Shown here piece after piece: positions 44,737-53,352 of a DNA stretch of 64,000 nucleotides. Origin of the DNA: Solibacillus sp040273735 (GTDB lineage Bacteria > Bacillota > Bacilli > Bacillales_A > Planococcaceae); the NCBI RefSeq assembly GCF_040273735.1, contig NZ_JBELZM010000003.1, positions 124,001 through 188,000 of the forward strand, given 5' to 3'. Below the pieces are notes generated by a model. The model ran no database searches. It worked only from the letters and a program-made list of their open reading frames with translations, and had not been told where the DNA came from. Every line of letters begins with the position of its first letter. The stretch's first letter is position 1. Made by a program: the position numbers and the translations under genes.

Positions 44737-46182
44737 ATGACAACTAATTTTAACGACTATCCATTATCAGCCGAATTACAGCGTGCGCTTAAAGATTTGG
44801 ATTACAGCACACCGACTGAAGTTCAGCAAAAAGTATTACCCCATGCATTAAAGGAACAAGATTTAATTGTTAAAGCACAAACGGGAAGCGGAAAAACTGC
44901 TGCATTCGCGATTCCGATTTGCGAAAATATTGATTGGATTGAAAACAAGCCACAAGCACTAGTATTAACACCGACACGTGAATTGGCTGTCCAAGTAAAA
45001 GAAGAGTTTACCAATATTGGACGTTACAAACGTATTAAAGCTACTGCATTATACGGAAAGCAGCCATTCCGTTATCAGCAGGACGAGTTAAAGCAAAAAA
45101 CACATATTGCAGTGGGTACTCCGGGACGCGTACTGGACCATATCGAAAAGGGAACATTGAAGCTTGATAAAATCCGCTATGTTGTCCTTGATGAAGCAGA
45201 TGAGATGCTAAACATGGGCTTTATCGAGCAAGTTGAAGCGATACTGGCTCATGTTGAACATCGTAAAGTAATGATGCTGTTTTCAGCGACAGTACCTGAA
45301 ACGATAAAAAAACTGGCATCCAATTATTTAAAAGACCCGGTTGATATCGAAGTCCATTCGGAAGAGGCTGCACCAAAAATTGAGCATGCAGTAATTGAAG
45401 TACAGGACGAAGAAAAAACAGCTGCTGTCGAAAAGGTTGCGGTTGTGGAAAATCCGGATACGTGTATTATTTTCTGTCGTACGAAGGATCGTGTCGATGC
45501 CTTGCACGATTATTTATATGACCGCGAATACAGTGTCGATAAGCTGCACGGCGGTATGGACCAGTCAACTCGTCTACTTGTCATGAATGATTATAAGCGC
45601 GGAGACTTCCGCTATTTAGTGGCAACAGATGTTGCGGCGCGCGGTATTGATATCGAGAACATTTCGTTAGTAATTAACTATGATTTACCGATGGAAAAGG
45701 AAGCGTATGTACATCGTACCGGTCGGACAGGACGTGCCGGCAAGGAAGGGAAGGCTGTTACGTTTGTGACCCCATTTGAACATGAATTTCTGGCGGGGAT
45801 TGAAGAACTGATCGGATTTACGATCCCGAAGATGGATGTGCCTACACATGAAGAAGTAGAGGCAAAGGCAGAGGCATTTGACAAAAAGATGCAAAGCCGA
45901 CCACAAAAGAAGAAACAAAAGAATGCCAAAGTCGATGCAAACATTACGAAGCTCTATTTTAATGGCGGTAAGAAAAAAAAGCTGCGTGCTGTTGATTTTG
46001 TCGGAACGATTGCAAAAATTCCGGGGATGACTGCTGCAGATATCGGCATAATTACAATTCTCGATACATCTACATTCGTAGAAATTCTAAATGGTAAAGG
46101 CAATCTCGTGTTAAAAGCAATGAAAACAACGCCGATTAAGGGCAAGCAATTGAAAGTGCACATTTCGACAAGCAATAACTAA
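44737..46182 (+). CDS. dbpA: DEAD-box RNA helicase DbpA/YxiN
   Basis: 481 residues. Helicase core: Q-motif, AQTGSGKTAAF (motif I), PTRELAVQ (Ia), DEAD in VLDEADEML (II), FSATVP (III), IIFCRTKDR (IV), and ATDVAARGIDI with HRTGRTGRAG (V/VI). A basic linker (QSRPQKKKQKN) leads to a C-terminal RNA-binding domain (about 405-480, ITKLYFNGGKKKKLRAVDFVG), which in YxiN binds hairpin 92 of 23S rRNA. Acts in 50S assembly. GAGGA precedes the ATG. Terminator follows. Confidence 0.95.
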   Translation: MTTNFNDYPLSAELQRALKDLDYSTPTEVQQKVLPHALKEQDLIVKAQTGSGKTAAFAIPICENIDWIENKPQALVLTPTRELAVQVKEEFTNIGRYKRIKATALYGKQPFRYQQDELKQKTHIAVGTPGRVLDHIEKGTLKLDKIRYVVLDEADEMLNMGFIEQVEAILAHVEHRKVMMLFSATVPETIKKLASNYLKDPVDIEVHSEEAAPKIEHAVIEVQDEEKTAAVEKVAVVENPDTCIIFCRTKDRVDALHDYLYDREYSVDKLHGGMDQSTRLLVMNDYKRGDFRYLVATDVAARGIDIENISLVINYDLPMEKEAYVHRTGRTGRAGKEGKAVTFVTPFEHEFLAGIEELIGFTIPKMDVPTHEEVEAKAEAFDKKMQSRPQKKKQKNAKVDANITKLYFNGGKKKKLRAVDFVGTIAKIPGMTAADIGIITILDTSTFVEILNGKGNLVLKAMKTTPIKGKQLKVHISTSNN

Positions 46183-46183
46183 T

Positions 46184-46228
46184 AAAAAGGTCGTGTTGAA
46201 CAGATAACGTTCAATACGACCTTTTTAT
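46184..46228 (+). terminator. Terminator of dbpA
   Basis: AAAAAGGTCGTGTTGAAC and GTTCAATACGACCTTTTT arms with one wobble pair; T run. Confidence 0.9.
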
Positions 46229-46252
46229 TGGTAAGGGAATTAGAAACGAGTA

Positions 46253-47146
46253 TTACTTCTGGTCCCCATTTTTGATAAAGTACCATAATAAATTTGCAAG
46301 TTCGACATTTTCTCCGGCATGAGGAGTGGTTGCAAAAGCTTCACGGAAAGGCTTAAGCAAAGTTTCGATAACAGCAAGACGTAACTCATTACGCTGCAGT
46401 TCATCCAGAATACTTTCCGTAAATTGAGCACCCACCACATTGTCAGTATCCAGTTTTAACTGGTCAAGGAATCCATGGACCTGTTCGATTAAATCGTTCT
46501 TTGTAATCGACTGGTAGATTTTTTTCTCTTCCACTAGTTGAAGTGCATCCTGTGTAATGAGGATTTCGCCATTTTCCAACATACTAGGATAAATTGCTTT
46601 AACGTTACGTAATGCAATTTGCAGAATCTTCTTCTGGTCGATCATTTCACTGTAGAAGATACGGTGGGAATAAGTTAAATGGTGAACCATCGCAAAATAT
46701 AAAATGGCAAGCTCTAGAGAATAGGGGCGGACTTCCTCACCAAAAATATCTGTGAAACGATTGGATACCCACTCAATTTCCAATAGGCGATAGCGTTCCA
46801 ATAAATGACGGAGCTCCTTGTCATTCGATTGAAAGATATTTTCGTACAAGGATACTAAATTTTGCTTTTTATTGATTTGCATAAGAACGAGAATTTGTTC
46901 CAATAATAAGTTTTCATCGGTAATATCTTGATTTAGCAGCATTTCATGGCGTAATAAGCTTGCTTCGTATCTAGTCTGTTCCATAATCGATTTAAAACAT
47001 TCCACTTTAGATGAGAAATAATTATAAAATGTCCCTTTTGAAATAAGCGCTTTGTCTAAAATGTCCTGTATTGATGTTTCATGAAAGCCTTTTTCGATAA
47101 AAAGCTGCAATGCACTATCAAGCACCTGTCTTTTTCGTTGATTCAT
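46253..47146 (-). CDS. TetR-family regulator
   Basis: 297 residues, long for the family. N-terminal helix-turn-helix: KRQVLDSALQLFIEKGFHETSIQDILDKALISKGTFYNYFSSK. The rest is helical ligand-binding/dimer region with an extended C-terminus. ATG 47146 is chosen because GGAGGAAG precedes it; an ATG six codons upstream contains that site. It is divergent from an MFS exporter gene, so it probably represses that gene and responds to its substrate. Confidence 0.9.
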   Translation of the reverse strand: MNQRKRQVLDSALQLFIEKGFHETSIQDILDKALISKGTFYNYFSSKVECFKSIMEQTRYEASLLRHEMLLNQDITDENLLLEQILVLMQINKKQNLVSLYENIFQSNDKELRHLLERYRLLEIEWVSNRFTDIFGEEVRPYSLELAILYFAMVHHLTYSHRIFYSEMIDQKKILQIALRNVKAIYPSMLENGEILITQDALQLVEEKKIYQSITKNDLIEQVHGFLDQLKLDTDNVVGAQFTESILDELQRNELRLAVIETLLKPFREAFATTPHAGENVELANLLWYFIKNGDQK

Positions 47147-47280
47147 GAACTGAACTTCCTCCATATCAATTAAAACGATTTACTGTGCATATAACATAAT
47201 AAAAATGAATTTTTTTGTACTATATACTCTGAATTGTACTCTCATTCTACTGTTTAAAGCGCGGATTCGCAATGTTTTTA

Positions 47281-47332
47281 GACTGCGAGTATAAAATTGT
47301 TGAATTTATTGGACTCCGAGTATAAAATAGTT
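47281..47332 (+). repeat. Tandem operator-like direct repeats upstream of the MFS gene
   Basis: GACTNCGAGTATAAAATNGTT occurs at 47281-47301 and 47312-47332 (19 of 21 identical, 31-bp period). Further GAGTA/TACTC copies lie near 47224-47241 and 47333-47340. Each copy contains a short imperfect palindrome around ACT..AGT. Likely regulator-binding sites around the exporter promoter. Confidence 0.55.
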
Positions 47333-47381
47333 CGAGTACAGAAATAGGAAGATTGAAAGATTAAAGAAGGGAAATAAAAAT

Positions 47382-48905
47382 ATGGAACAGACACAAGATG
47401 TAAAAACATTTCAAAAACCCCCGTATTTAATGATTGCCGTATTATTTGTCGGGGCGTTTGTAGCATTTCTAAATAACACATTATTAAACGTAGCTTTACC
47501 GTCTATTATGACTGCTTTTGATATTAAAGATTATTCGACAGTACAATGGTTAGCGACAGGCTATATGCTTGTAAGCGGGGTATTGGTTCCTACTTCGGCG
47601 TATTTAATTACGAAGTTCAGAACACGACCTCTATTCATTATATCGATGGCGATTTTTGTTATTGGTACAGCATTGGCCTCATTTGCGCCTAGCTTCAGTT
47701 TTTTATTGGCAGGTCGTATGATTCAGGCTGCTGGTGCAGCAACGATGGCACCGATTTTAATGAACGTAATGCTGATCAGCTTCCCGGTTGAAAAACGTGG
47801 GCAGGCAATGGGGATGTTCGGTTTAGTTATGGTATTGGCACCAGCAATTGGACCAACACTATCAGGGTGGATTGTGGAACATTACGACTGGAGCGTACTG
47901 TTTAAAATGATTCTACCAATTGCCGTTTTATCACTTTTACTGGCAGTTTGGAAACTGGAAGATGTCCTTCCAAACCGTGATGCTAAAATCGATATACTTT
48001 CTATTGTATTGTCTACAATCGGTTTTGGCGGATTATTATACGGCTTCAGTACAGCGAGTTCAGCTGGCTGGTCAGCAGTAGAAGTATGGGGAACGATTAC
48101 TGTAGGGGCAATTGGTCTAATATGGTTTATTGTACGCCAATTCCGTTTAGAGCAGCCATTACTTGATTTACGAATTTACACATATCCTTCATACGCACTA
48201 GCATCTGTCGTATCGATGGTATTATCTGTAGCGATGTTCTCAGGGATGATTTTAACACCTGCCTATGTACAGAGTGTTCGAGGAATCGAACCATTTGAAG
48301 CAGGATTAATGATGTTGCCAGGTGCAATTGTAATGGGAATCATGTCACCAATCACAGGGAAGTTGTTCGATCAATTCGGGCCACGCATCTTAGCTGTTAT
48401 CGGCTTGACGATCACAACATTTGCTACCGTCGGGTTAGGTTATTTGGAAGCTGATTCATCATATTTATTCATTATTTCAGTTTATACAATTCGTATGTTC
48501 GGTATTTCCATGGTTATGATGCCGATTATGACAAACGGTTTAAATGCGTTGCCAAACCGTTTAAATCCGCACGGTACAGCGATGAACAATACAGCTCAGC
48601 AAGTAGCAGGGGCAATTGGTACAGCTGTTTTAGTTACAGTTTTCAACTCACACACAAAAACACGTGCAGCTGAAATTGCAGCGGATATGCAAGCGAATGC
48701 TTCATCTTCAGTACAGCCGAGTGCTGAGCAAATTGCACAAGCCCAAGCGCAAGTAATGCAGCAGGCAATGCTTGACGGGATTACGTACAGTTTCTTCGTA
48801 GCAGCAGCTATTACAGTCGTAGCTTTAATTTTAGCGCTATTTATTAAGCGTGTAGACATAACGAAACGTGAAGACTTTATGGGAACTGTGCCAGAAAAAA
48901 AATAA
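47382..48905 (+). CDS. MFS multidrug exporter, DHA2 (EmrB/LmrB) family
   Basis: 507 residues with 14 predicted helices, the DHA2 topology. Motifs: FLNNTLLNVALPSI in helix 1, QWLATGYMLVSGVLVPTSAYL (motif D2-type), GRMIQAAGAATMAPIL, the antiporter motif GLVMVLAPAIGPTLSGW and NGLNALPNRLNPHGTAMNN. A proton-driven exporter of drugs or hydrophobic compounds. Paired with the divergent TetR gene. AGAAGGGA before the ATG; terminator after. Confidence 0.93.
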   Translation: MEQTQDVKTFQKPPYLMIAVLFVGAFVAFLNNTLLNVALPSIMTAFDIKDYSTVQWLATGYMLVSGVLVPTSAYLITKFRTRPLFIISMAIFVIGTALASFAPSFSFLLAGRMIQAAGAATMAPILMNVMLISFPVEKRGQAMGMFGLVMVLAPAIGPTLSGWIVEHYDWSVLFKMILPIAVLSLLLAVWKLEDVLPNRDAKIDILSIVLSTIGFGGLLYGFSTASSAGWSAVEVWGTITVGAIGLIWFIVRQFRLEQPLLDLRIYTYPSYALASVVSMVLSVAMFSGMILTPAYVQSVRGIEPFEAGLMMLPGAIVMGIMSPITGKLFDQFGPRILAVIGLTITTFATVGLGYLEADSSYLFIISVYTIRMFGISMVMMPIMTNGLNALPNRLNPHGTAMNNTAQQVAGAIGTAVLVTVFNSHTKTRAAEIAADMQANASSSVQPSAEQIAQAQAQVMQQAMLDGITYSFFVAAAITVVALILALFIKRVDITKREDFMGTVPEKK

Positions 48906-48913
48906 AATAATGC

Positions 48914-48947
48914 AACGGCGGGAGTTTTTATCTCCTGCCGTTTTTTT
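48914..48947 (+). terminator. Terminator of the MFS gene
   Basis: AACGGCGGGAG and CTCCTGCCGTT arms with one mismatch, then T7. Confidence 0.85.
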
Positions 48948-49000
48948 ATTTGTTATACTTGGGTAAAATAAAGTACGCTTTATAAAAAGGAGTTCTAAAA

Positions 49001-49372
49001 ATGATTGAACAATTAGGGCAAGTCATGTTGTATGTAGAAGACCAGGAAAAGTCAAAGAAGTTCTGGACTGAAAAGTTAGGATTTACTGTAGTTTCCGACA
49101 TCAATAACGGCATGCGTATTATTACGATTGCACCAAATGATGAAACGCAGACAAGCATTGTATTGCATGATAAAAAGAAAATAGAAGAAATGTCTCCTGA
49201 ATTGAATTTATCGACGCCTTCATTAATGTTTTATGCACAAAATTTAGATGAACTGTATGAGGACTTTAAAGCAAAAGGAATTACAGTTGGGGATTTCATG
49301 AAGATGCCTTTCGGGAAAGTGTTCAACTTTGCTGATGATGAGGAAAATTATTTTGCAGTAATGGAAAAGTAA
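49001..49372 (+). CDS. VOC-family (glyoxalase/bleomycin-resistance fold) protein
   Basis: 123 residues with one VOC domain made of two beta-alpha-beta-beta-beta units: GQVMLYVEDQEKSKKFWTEKLGF at the start and PFGKVFNFADDEENYFAVME at the end. The latter includes the Glu/Asp positions typical of metal-binding family members. Substrate unknown. AAAAGGAG precedes the ATG. Monocistronic with a convergent neighbour. Confidence 0.88.
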   Translation: MIEQLGQVMLYVEDQEKSKKFWTEKLGFTVVSDINNGMRIITIAPNDETQTSIVLHDKKKIEEMSPELNLSTPSLMFYAQNLDELYEDFKAKGITVGDFMKMPFGKVFNFADDEENYFAVMEK

Positions 49373-49373
49373 A

Positions 49374-49410
49374 AAAAGGAGCTGTGCCAATGGCGGCAGC
49401 TCCTTTTCTA
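49374..49410. terminator. Bidirectional terminator
   Basis: AAAAGGAGCTG (49374-49384) and its complement CAGCTCCTTTT (49397-49407), between convergent genes. Confidence 0.85.
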
Positions 49411-50337
49411 TTTTCTCATTTGTATAAGTTTGCGTGCTTTTTCAGTATTGGCAAAATGCCATTTCGTCATGGAACGAAGTGTATCTTCGCCATGCTTTAA
49501 CCAAATTTTAGCGGCCATTTCATCCACTTTGCCGCTCGCTCCTTTTTGAAGTGGGTACCCTGTCACTTTTGCAAGTCGATCCATTTCTTTAAGAAATGCA
49601 TAGCGCGCCAAAATCGAGGCTGTTGCAACAGCTACATGCAGGTTTTCTGCTTTTGTCGAGAACAGGACATTTTGGCGAACAATTTCTTTTTCATTTTTAA
49701 TGTGATTGTAGTAAATTCCGCGCTCTGCGAATTGGTCGATTAAAATATATTGCGGGGTTTCCGGTGCTATTTTTGTTAGTACATGTTTTAATGCCTGATT
49801 GTGCAGCAGCGCTTTTATTTTTCCTTGAGAATTCCCGCGTGCCTGTATTTCATTATATTTATCATTACGGAGCGTTAAAATACTGTGAACGCACACTTTC
49901 ATTAAATCCGGAGCAATTTGTCGCATATAGTCATCAGTCAATTGTTTGGAATCCTTCACACCAAGTTCCTGAACGAGTGCTATTTTATCGGCAGGAACAT
50001 AAACAGCGGCAACGGTTACAGGACCAAAGTAATCCCCTGTACCGGTCTCGTCTGAGCCTAAAACAGATAATGCTGCAAAATTTTCCGGAAGTGTATCGCC
50101 CTTCGTGGAGGCGATTTTAGTACTTGGAGCACCTGCTTGCCCCCAGCGTGCTGCTTCACGTTCTGCACCACCCCCTTGAAACATTACTTTTCCTGATTTA
50201 TATGCAGTAATGGCCGTATCAGCAAGTTTTACCGAAAAAATAACACCTGGAGCCTTTCGTTCAATAAGAGCGTCTTTATAGAAATGTTGAATTGATTGCT
50301 GTTGTTCAGCACTACAAAGTAAAACGATATTTGTCAT
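49408..50337 (-). CDS. rnhC: Ribonuclease HIII
   Basis: Degrades RNA in RNA-DNA hybrids. 309 residues (313 in B. subtilis). An N-terminal TBP-like substrate-binding domain (about 1-85) is followed by the RNase H fold with GSDETGTGDYFGPVTVAAVYV (catalytic Asp-Glu), VKDSKQLTD, and the further acidic ligands in ILIDQFAERG and VATASILARYAFL. The start is ATG 50337 after GAAAGGA; the frame runs about 60 codons further upstream into non-coding DNA. Divergent from zapA, as in B. subtilis. Confidence 0.95.
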   Translation of the reverse strand: MTNIVLLCSAEQQQSIQHFYKDALIERKAPGVIFSVKLADTAITAYKSGKVMFQGGGAEREAARWGQAGAPSTKIASTKGDTLPENFAALSVLGSDETGTGDYFGPVTVAAVYVPADKIALVQELGVKDSKQLTDDYMRQIAPDLMKVCVHSILTLRNDKYNEIQARGNSQGKIKALLHNQALKHVLTKIAPETPQYILIDQFAERGIYYNHIKNEKEIVRQNVLFSTKAENLHVAVATASILARYAFLKEMDRLAKVTGYPLQKGASGKVDEMAAKIWLKHGEDTLRSMTKWHFANTEKARKLIQMRK

Positions 50338-50600
50338 AATTGATCCTTTCAAAAACGATGTATTACTATGTAGTATAGCTTTTTGAATAAAAAAGGGGAA
50401 CCTACATATGTATGCTTCTTTTGCAGGAACATTCGGGACATGGTGTTGCGATAGTGAAATTGGAAATGTTATGATGTACAATAGGAAAATGGCATCGTTA
50501 TATAATAGAATCAATCGGGTTTGCTTTCAATCTTTTAATGGACAAAGAACGAAAAAAACTTATTCGTTACTGTTCACTTATTTTTTCTGGAGGGATTATT

Positions 50601-50861
50601 TTGGCTGAGCAAGAAAAGAATCGCATTTCCGTAGAAATATATGGTAATACATATAAAATGGTAGGAACAGAATCATCGGTCCATATGCGTCTTGTTGCTT
50701 CATTAGTGGACGACAAAATGCGGGAAATCAGTGCCCATAATCCATCTTTAGATACAGCGAAGCTAGCTGTATTAACAGCCGTTAATTCTGTGCACGACTA
50801 TCTATTATTAAAAGAGCAATGTGAAAAACTAGAAATACAATTGAAACATTTGAAGGGTTGA
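50601..50861 (+). CDS. zapA: Cell division protein ZapA
   Basis: Promotes FtsZ bundling at the division ring. 86 residues with the ZapA signature RISVEIYGNTYKMVG and LVASLVDDKMREI, plus the C-terminal coiled coil DYLLLKEQCEKLEIQLKHL. The start is TTG 50601, six bases after GGAGGG; this gives the length and terminus of B. subtilis ZapA. The open frame upstream to 50538 has no ribosome binding site. Followed closely by cvpA. Confidence 0.92.
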   Translation: MAEQEKNRISVEIYGNTYKMVGTESSVHMRLVASLVDDKMREISAHNPSLDTAKLAVLTAVNSVHDYLLLKEQCEKLEIQLKHLKG

Positions 50862-50866
50862 CATAC

Positions 50867-51406
50867 ATGTTGGATTTAATTATTCTCGCAGTCTTTATCA
50901 TTAGTCTTATAGTTGGAGCGAAACGAGGGTTCGTTGTTCAGCTTATTAATATCGGAAGTTTTATTATTGCCCTCATTGTAGCGATTATTTATTATAAACC
51001 GCTAGCAGAAAAATTTGTTTTATGGATTCCGTATCCTGGATTTACAGAAGGTTCAACAATGACGCTCGTTCTGGATTCACTCGATGTTGACCGTACATTT
51101 TATCGCGTCTTTGCGTTTGCCATTATTTTCTTTGCAGTAAAGATTGCCCTCCAAATTGTCGGATCGATGTTTGATTTTTTAACGTATTTACCTGTATTGA
51201 GTTCGCTAAACTATGTATTAGGTGCAGTTCTTGGATTTATCGAAATGTATCTTGTACTATTTATTGGACTGTATGTTGTGGCATTACTGCCGGTGGAATC
51301 GATTCAAACATTCATCGACAGTTCAATTTTGGCAGGACTCATACTTGAGCACACACCGATTATTACGAGCATGTTCCAAAATTGGTGGTACATTCAAAAA
51401 AATTAA
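50867..51406 (+). CDS. cvpA: CvpA-family membrane protein (YshB)
   Basis: 179 residues with four membrane helices (about 2-20, 25-48, 80-105 and 115-145). The family start is LDLIILAVFIISLIVGAKRGFVVQL. Homologues are linked to colicin V production in E. coli and envelope integrity; the role in Bacillales is not settled. ATG 50867 is preferred; a TTG three codons earlier overlaps the zapA stop. Operon with zapA. Confidence 0.9.
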   Translation: MLDLIILAVFIISLIVGAKRGFVVQLINIGSFIIALIVAIIYYKPLAEKFVLWIPYPGFTEGSTMTLVLDSLDVDRTFYRVFAFAIIFFAVKIALQIVGSMFDFLTYLPVLSSLNYVLGAVLGFIEMYLVLFIGLYVVALLPVESIQTFIDSSILAGLILEHTPIITSMFQNWWYIQKN

Positions 51407-51418
51407 CTTATTTCAGCG

Positions 51419-51607
51419 GGTATCCTAAATTCGGAAAGGGAGTTTACTAAAGAAAGAAGTCAACCTGAAAGCATCGCATTATGCTAAAATAGCTGACTTA
51501 TCCGCGCAACGTGGATCTTTAGCCGGATCAGGATACCATTATGCCGAGGCGTAATTGATTTGAAAATCATGCGAATGCTTCTCTCGATTTTCGGGAGGAG
51601 CTTTTTT
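51419..51607 (+). promoter_or_regulatory. Structured leader with terminator upstream of polX (riboswitch-like, unrecognised)
   Basis: Nested arms: GGTATCCT (51419-51426) with AGGATACC (51530-51537), ATTCGG (51429-51434) with CCGGAT (51523-51528), and CTAAAGA (51447-51453) with TCTTTAG (51516-51522). They enclose AAGTCA/TGACTT (51457-51462, 51494-51499), an AGCAT/ATGCT hairpin and an ATCCGCG/CGTGGAT hairpin (51500-51516). A terminator (GCTTCTCTCG, 51577-51586, with CGGGAGGAGC, 51592-51601, then T6) ends right at the polX ribosome binding site. The domain-plus-terminator layout suggests transcriptional attenuation. Confidence 0.6.
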
Positions 51608-51622
51608 AAAGGAGAGACAATG

Positions 51623-53338
51623 ATGAACAAAAAAATTATTATTCGTACATTGGAAAAAATAGCTTTATATATGGAGCTGCAGGCAGAAAATCCGTTTAAA
51701 GTATCCGCCTTCCGAAAAGCGGCAGCGGCACTCGAAGCAGACGAGCGGAGCCTAAGCGAAATCGATGATATTACAGCAATAAAAGGAATCGGTAAAGGAA
51801 CGGCAGCGGTTATTACAGAGCTGATGGAGATCGGGGAATCGACTGTATTGAAAGAGCTGGAGGCAATAGTTCCGAAAGGACTTGTTCCATTGATGAAACT
51901 ACCGGGTTTAGGTGGGAAAAAGCTTGCTAAATTGTATCAGGAACTAAACATAGTTGATGCAGCCACATTAAAGGCAGCTTGTGAGGCGGGTCAAGTAAGA
52001 GGGCTTGCGGGGTTTGCGGCAAAAACAGAGGAAAAAATTCTAAAAGAACTTGAAACTTTTGGTTCCCGAGCGGAACGATTACCTATTTGGCAGCTTGAGC
52101 CTGTCGTATTGGAAATTAATGAGCTTTTGGCAAGTTTGCCTGAAGTAGAGCTGTTCTCGGTTGCAGGGAGCTTCCGACGCGTTGCGGAAACGAGTAAAGA
52201 CGTTGATTTTATTGTAGCGACAAAGGAATATGAAGTTGTACGTGAAGCGATTTTAACGCGCCTTGCAATATTAGAAACCGTTGCGGCAGGGGATACAAAA
52301 GTGTCCGTCATATTGGACCGTGAAGAACCGGTAAGTGTCGATTTCAGGTTAGTGACGCGGGAAGAATTTGCAACAGCACTTCATCATTTCACTGGATCGA
52401 AAGACCATAATGTACGCATGCGTCAGCTTGCAAAATCAATGGGGAAAAAAATCAGTGAATATGGTGTTGAGCAGGAAGACGGCACTGTTCTAACATTTGA
52501 GTCGGAAGAAGCGTTTTTTGCGCATTTTAACTTGCCATTCATTCCGCCGACTGTCCGTGAAAGCGGTAAAGAGCTGGACCGTTTGGACGAGCTAAGCGGC
52601 TTAGTGAAGCTGGAAGATATAGTAGCGGACCTTCATATGCATACAACTTGGTCAGATGGCGCGCATTCAGTCAGTGAGATGGGGCAAGCTTTAATGGATA
52701 TCGGATATTCTCATGCAGTCATCACCGATCACTCGCAATATTTAAAAGTAGCGAATGGTTTAACACCTGAACGACTTGAACAGCAAAAGCTTGATATTTA
52801 TGCATTTAACGAAGCAAACCCAAATTTCCGACTTTACAGAGGGACGGAAATGGATATTCTGCCTGATGGATCATTAGACTTTGGGGACGATGTATTAAAA
52901 GAACTGGATTTTGTTATTGCATCGATTCATTCAAGTTTTACACAATCGCAGGACAAAATTATGGCGCGCTTAAAAACTGCGGTCGAAAATCCGTATGTCC
53001 ATATGATTGCTCACCCGACAGGCCGTATCGTCGGGCAGCGCGGAGGCTATGATCCGGATGTACCGTTATTGATCGAATGGGCAGCGGAACATGGTAAAAT
53101 ATTGGAACTCAATGCGAATCCGTACCGCCTGGACTTAAGCATCGAATATTTAATGCTGGCAATGGAGAAAAATGTACCAATCGCCATCAATACAGACGCA
53201 CACGCAATCGACCAACTGCGCTTTATGGACATCGGTGTCAAATACGCACAAAAAGCATGGCTGAAAAAAGACCTGATCGTCAACACATGGTCAAAAGAAA
53301 AGTTCGAAGCATTTATTGCAAAAAATAAAGAAAAGTAA
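51623..53338 (+). CDS. polX: DNA polymerase/3'-5' exonuclease PolX
   Basis: Family X repair polymerase fused to a PHP exonuclease; 571 residues (570 in B. subtilis). N-terminal 8-kDa domain with helix-hairpin-helix motifs (IKGIGKGTAAVI, LPGLGGKKLAKLY). The polymerase palm has GSFRR and the catalytic Asp pair in SKDVDFIVA, plus VDFRLV. The C-terminal PHP domain has DLHMHTTWSDG, ITDHSQY and NTDAHA metal sites. Acts in base excision repair gap filling. AAAGGAG lies before ATGATG; the second ATG matches the B. subtilis start. mutS2 follows after 14 nt. Confidence 0.96.
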   Translation: MNKKIIIRTLEKIALYMELQAENPFKVSAFRKAAAALEADERSLSEIDDITAIKGIGKGTAAVITELMEIGESTVLKELEAIVPKGLVPLMKLPGLGGKKLAKLYQELNIVDAATLKAACEAGQVRGLAGFAAKTEEKILKELETFGSRAERLPIWQLEPVVLEINELLASLPEVELFSVAGSFRRVAETSKDVDFIVATKEYEVVREAILTRLAILETVAAGDTKVSVILDREEPVSVDFRLVTREEFATALHHFTGSKDHNVRMRQLAKSMGKKISEYGVEQEDGTVLTFESEEAFFAHFNLPFIPPTVRESGKELDRLDELSGLVKLEDIVADLHMHTTWSDGAHSVSEMGQALMDIGYSHAVITDHSQYLKVANGLTPERLEQQKLDIYAFNEANPNFRLYRGTEMDILPDGSLDFGDDVLKELDFVIASIHSSFTQSQDKIMARLKTAVENPYVHMIAHPTGRIVGQRGGYDPDVPLLIEWAAEHGKILELNANPYRLDLSIEYLMLAMEKNVPIAINTDAHAIDQLRFMDIGVKYAQKAWLKKDLIVNTWSKEKFEAFIAKNKEK

Positions 53339-53352
53339 TAGGAGGTGTTCTC

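Noticed and set aside
51419..51537. Cobalamin riboswitch or T-box before polX
   Set aside because: TCAGGATACC resembles the cobalamin 3' box, but the rest of the B12 core is missing; the T-box sequence GGTNACCGCG-type is also absent.
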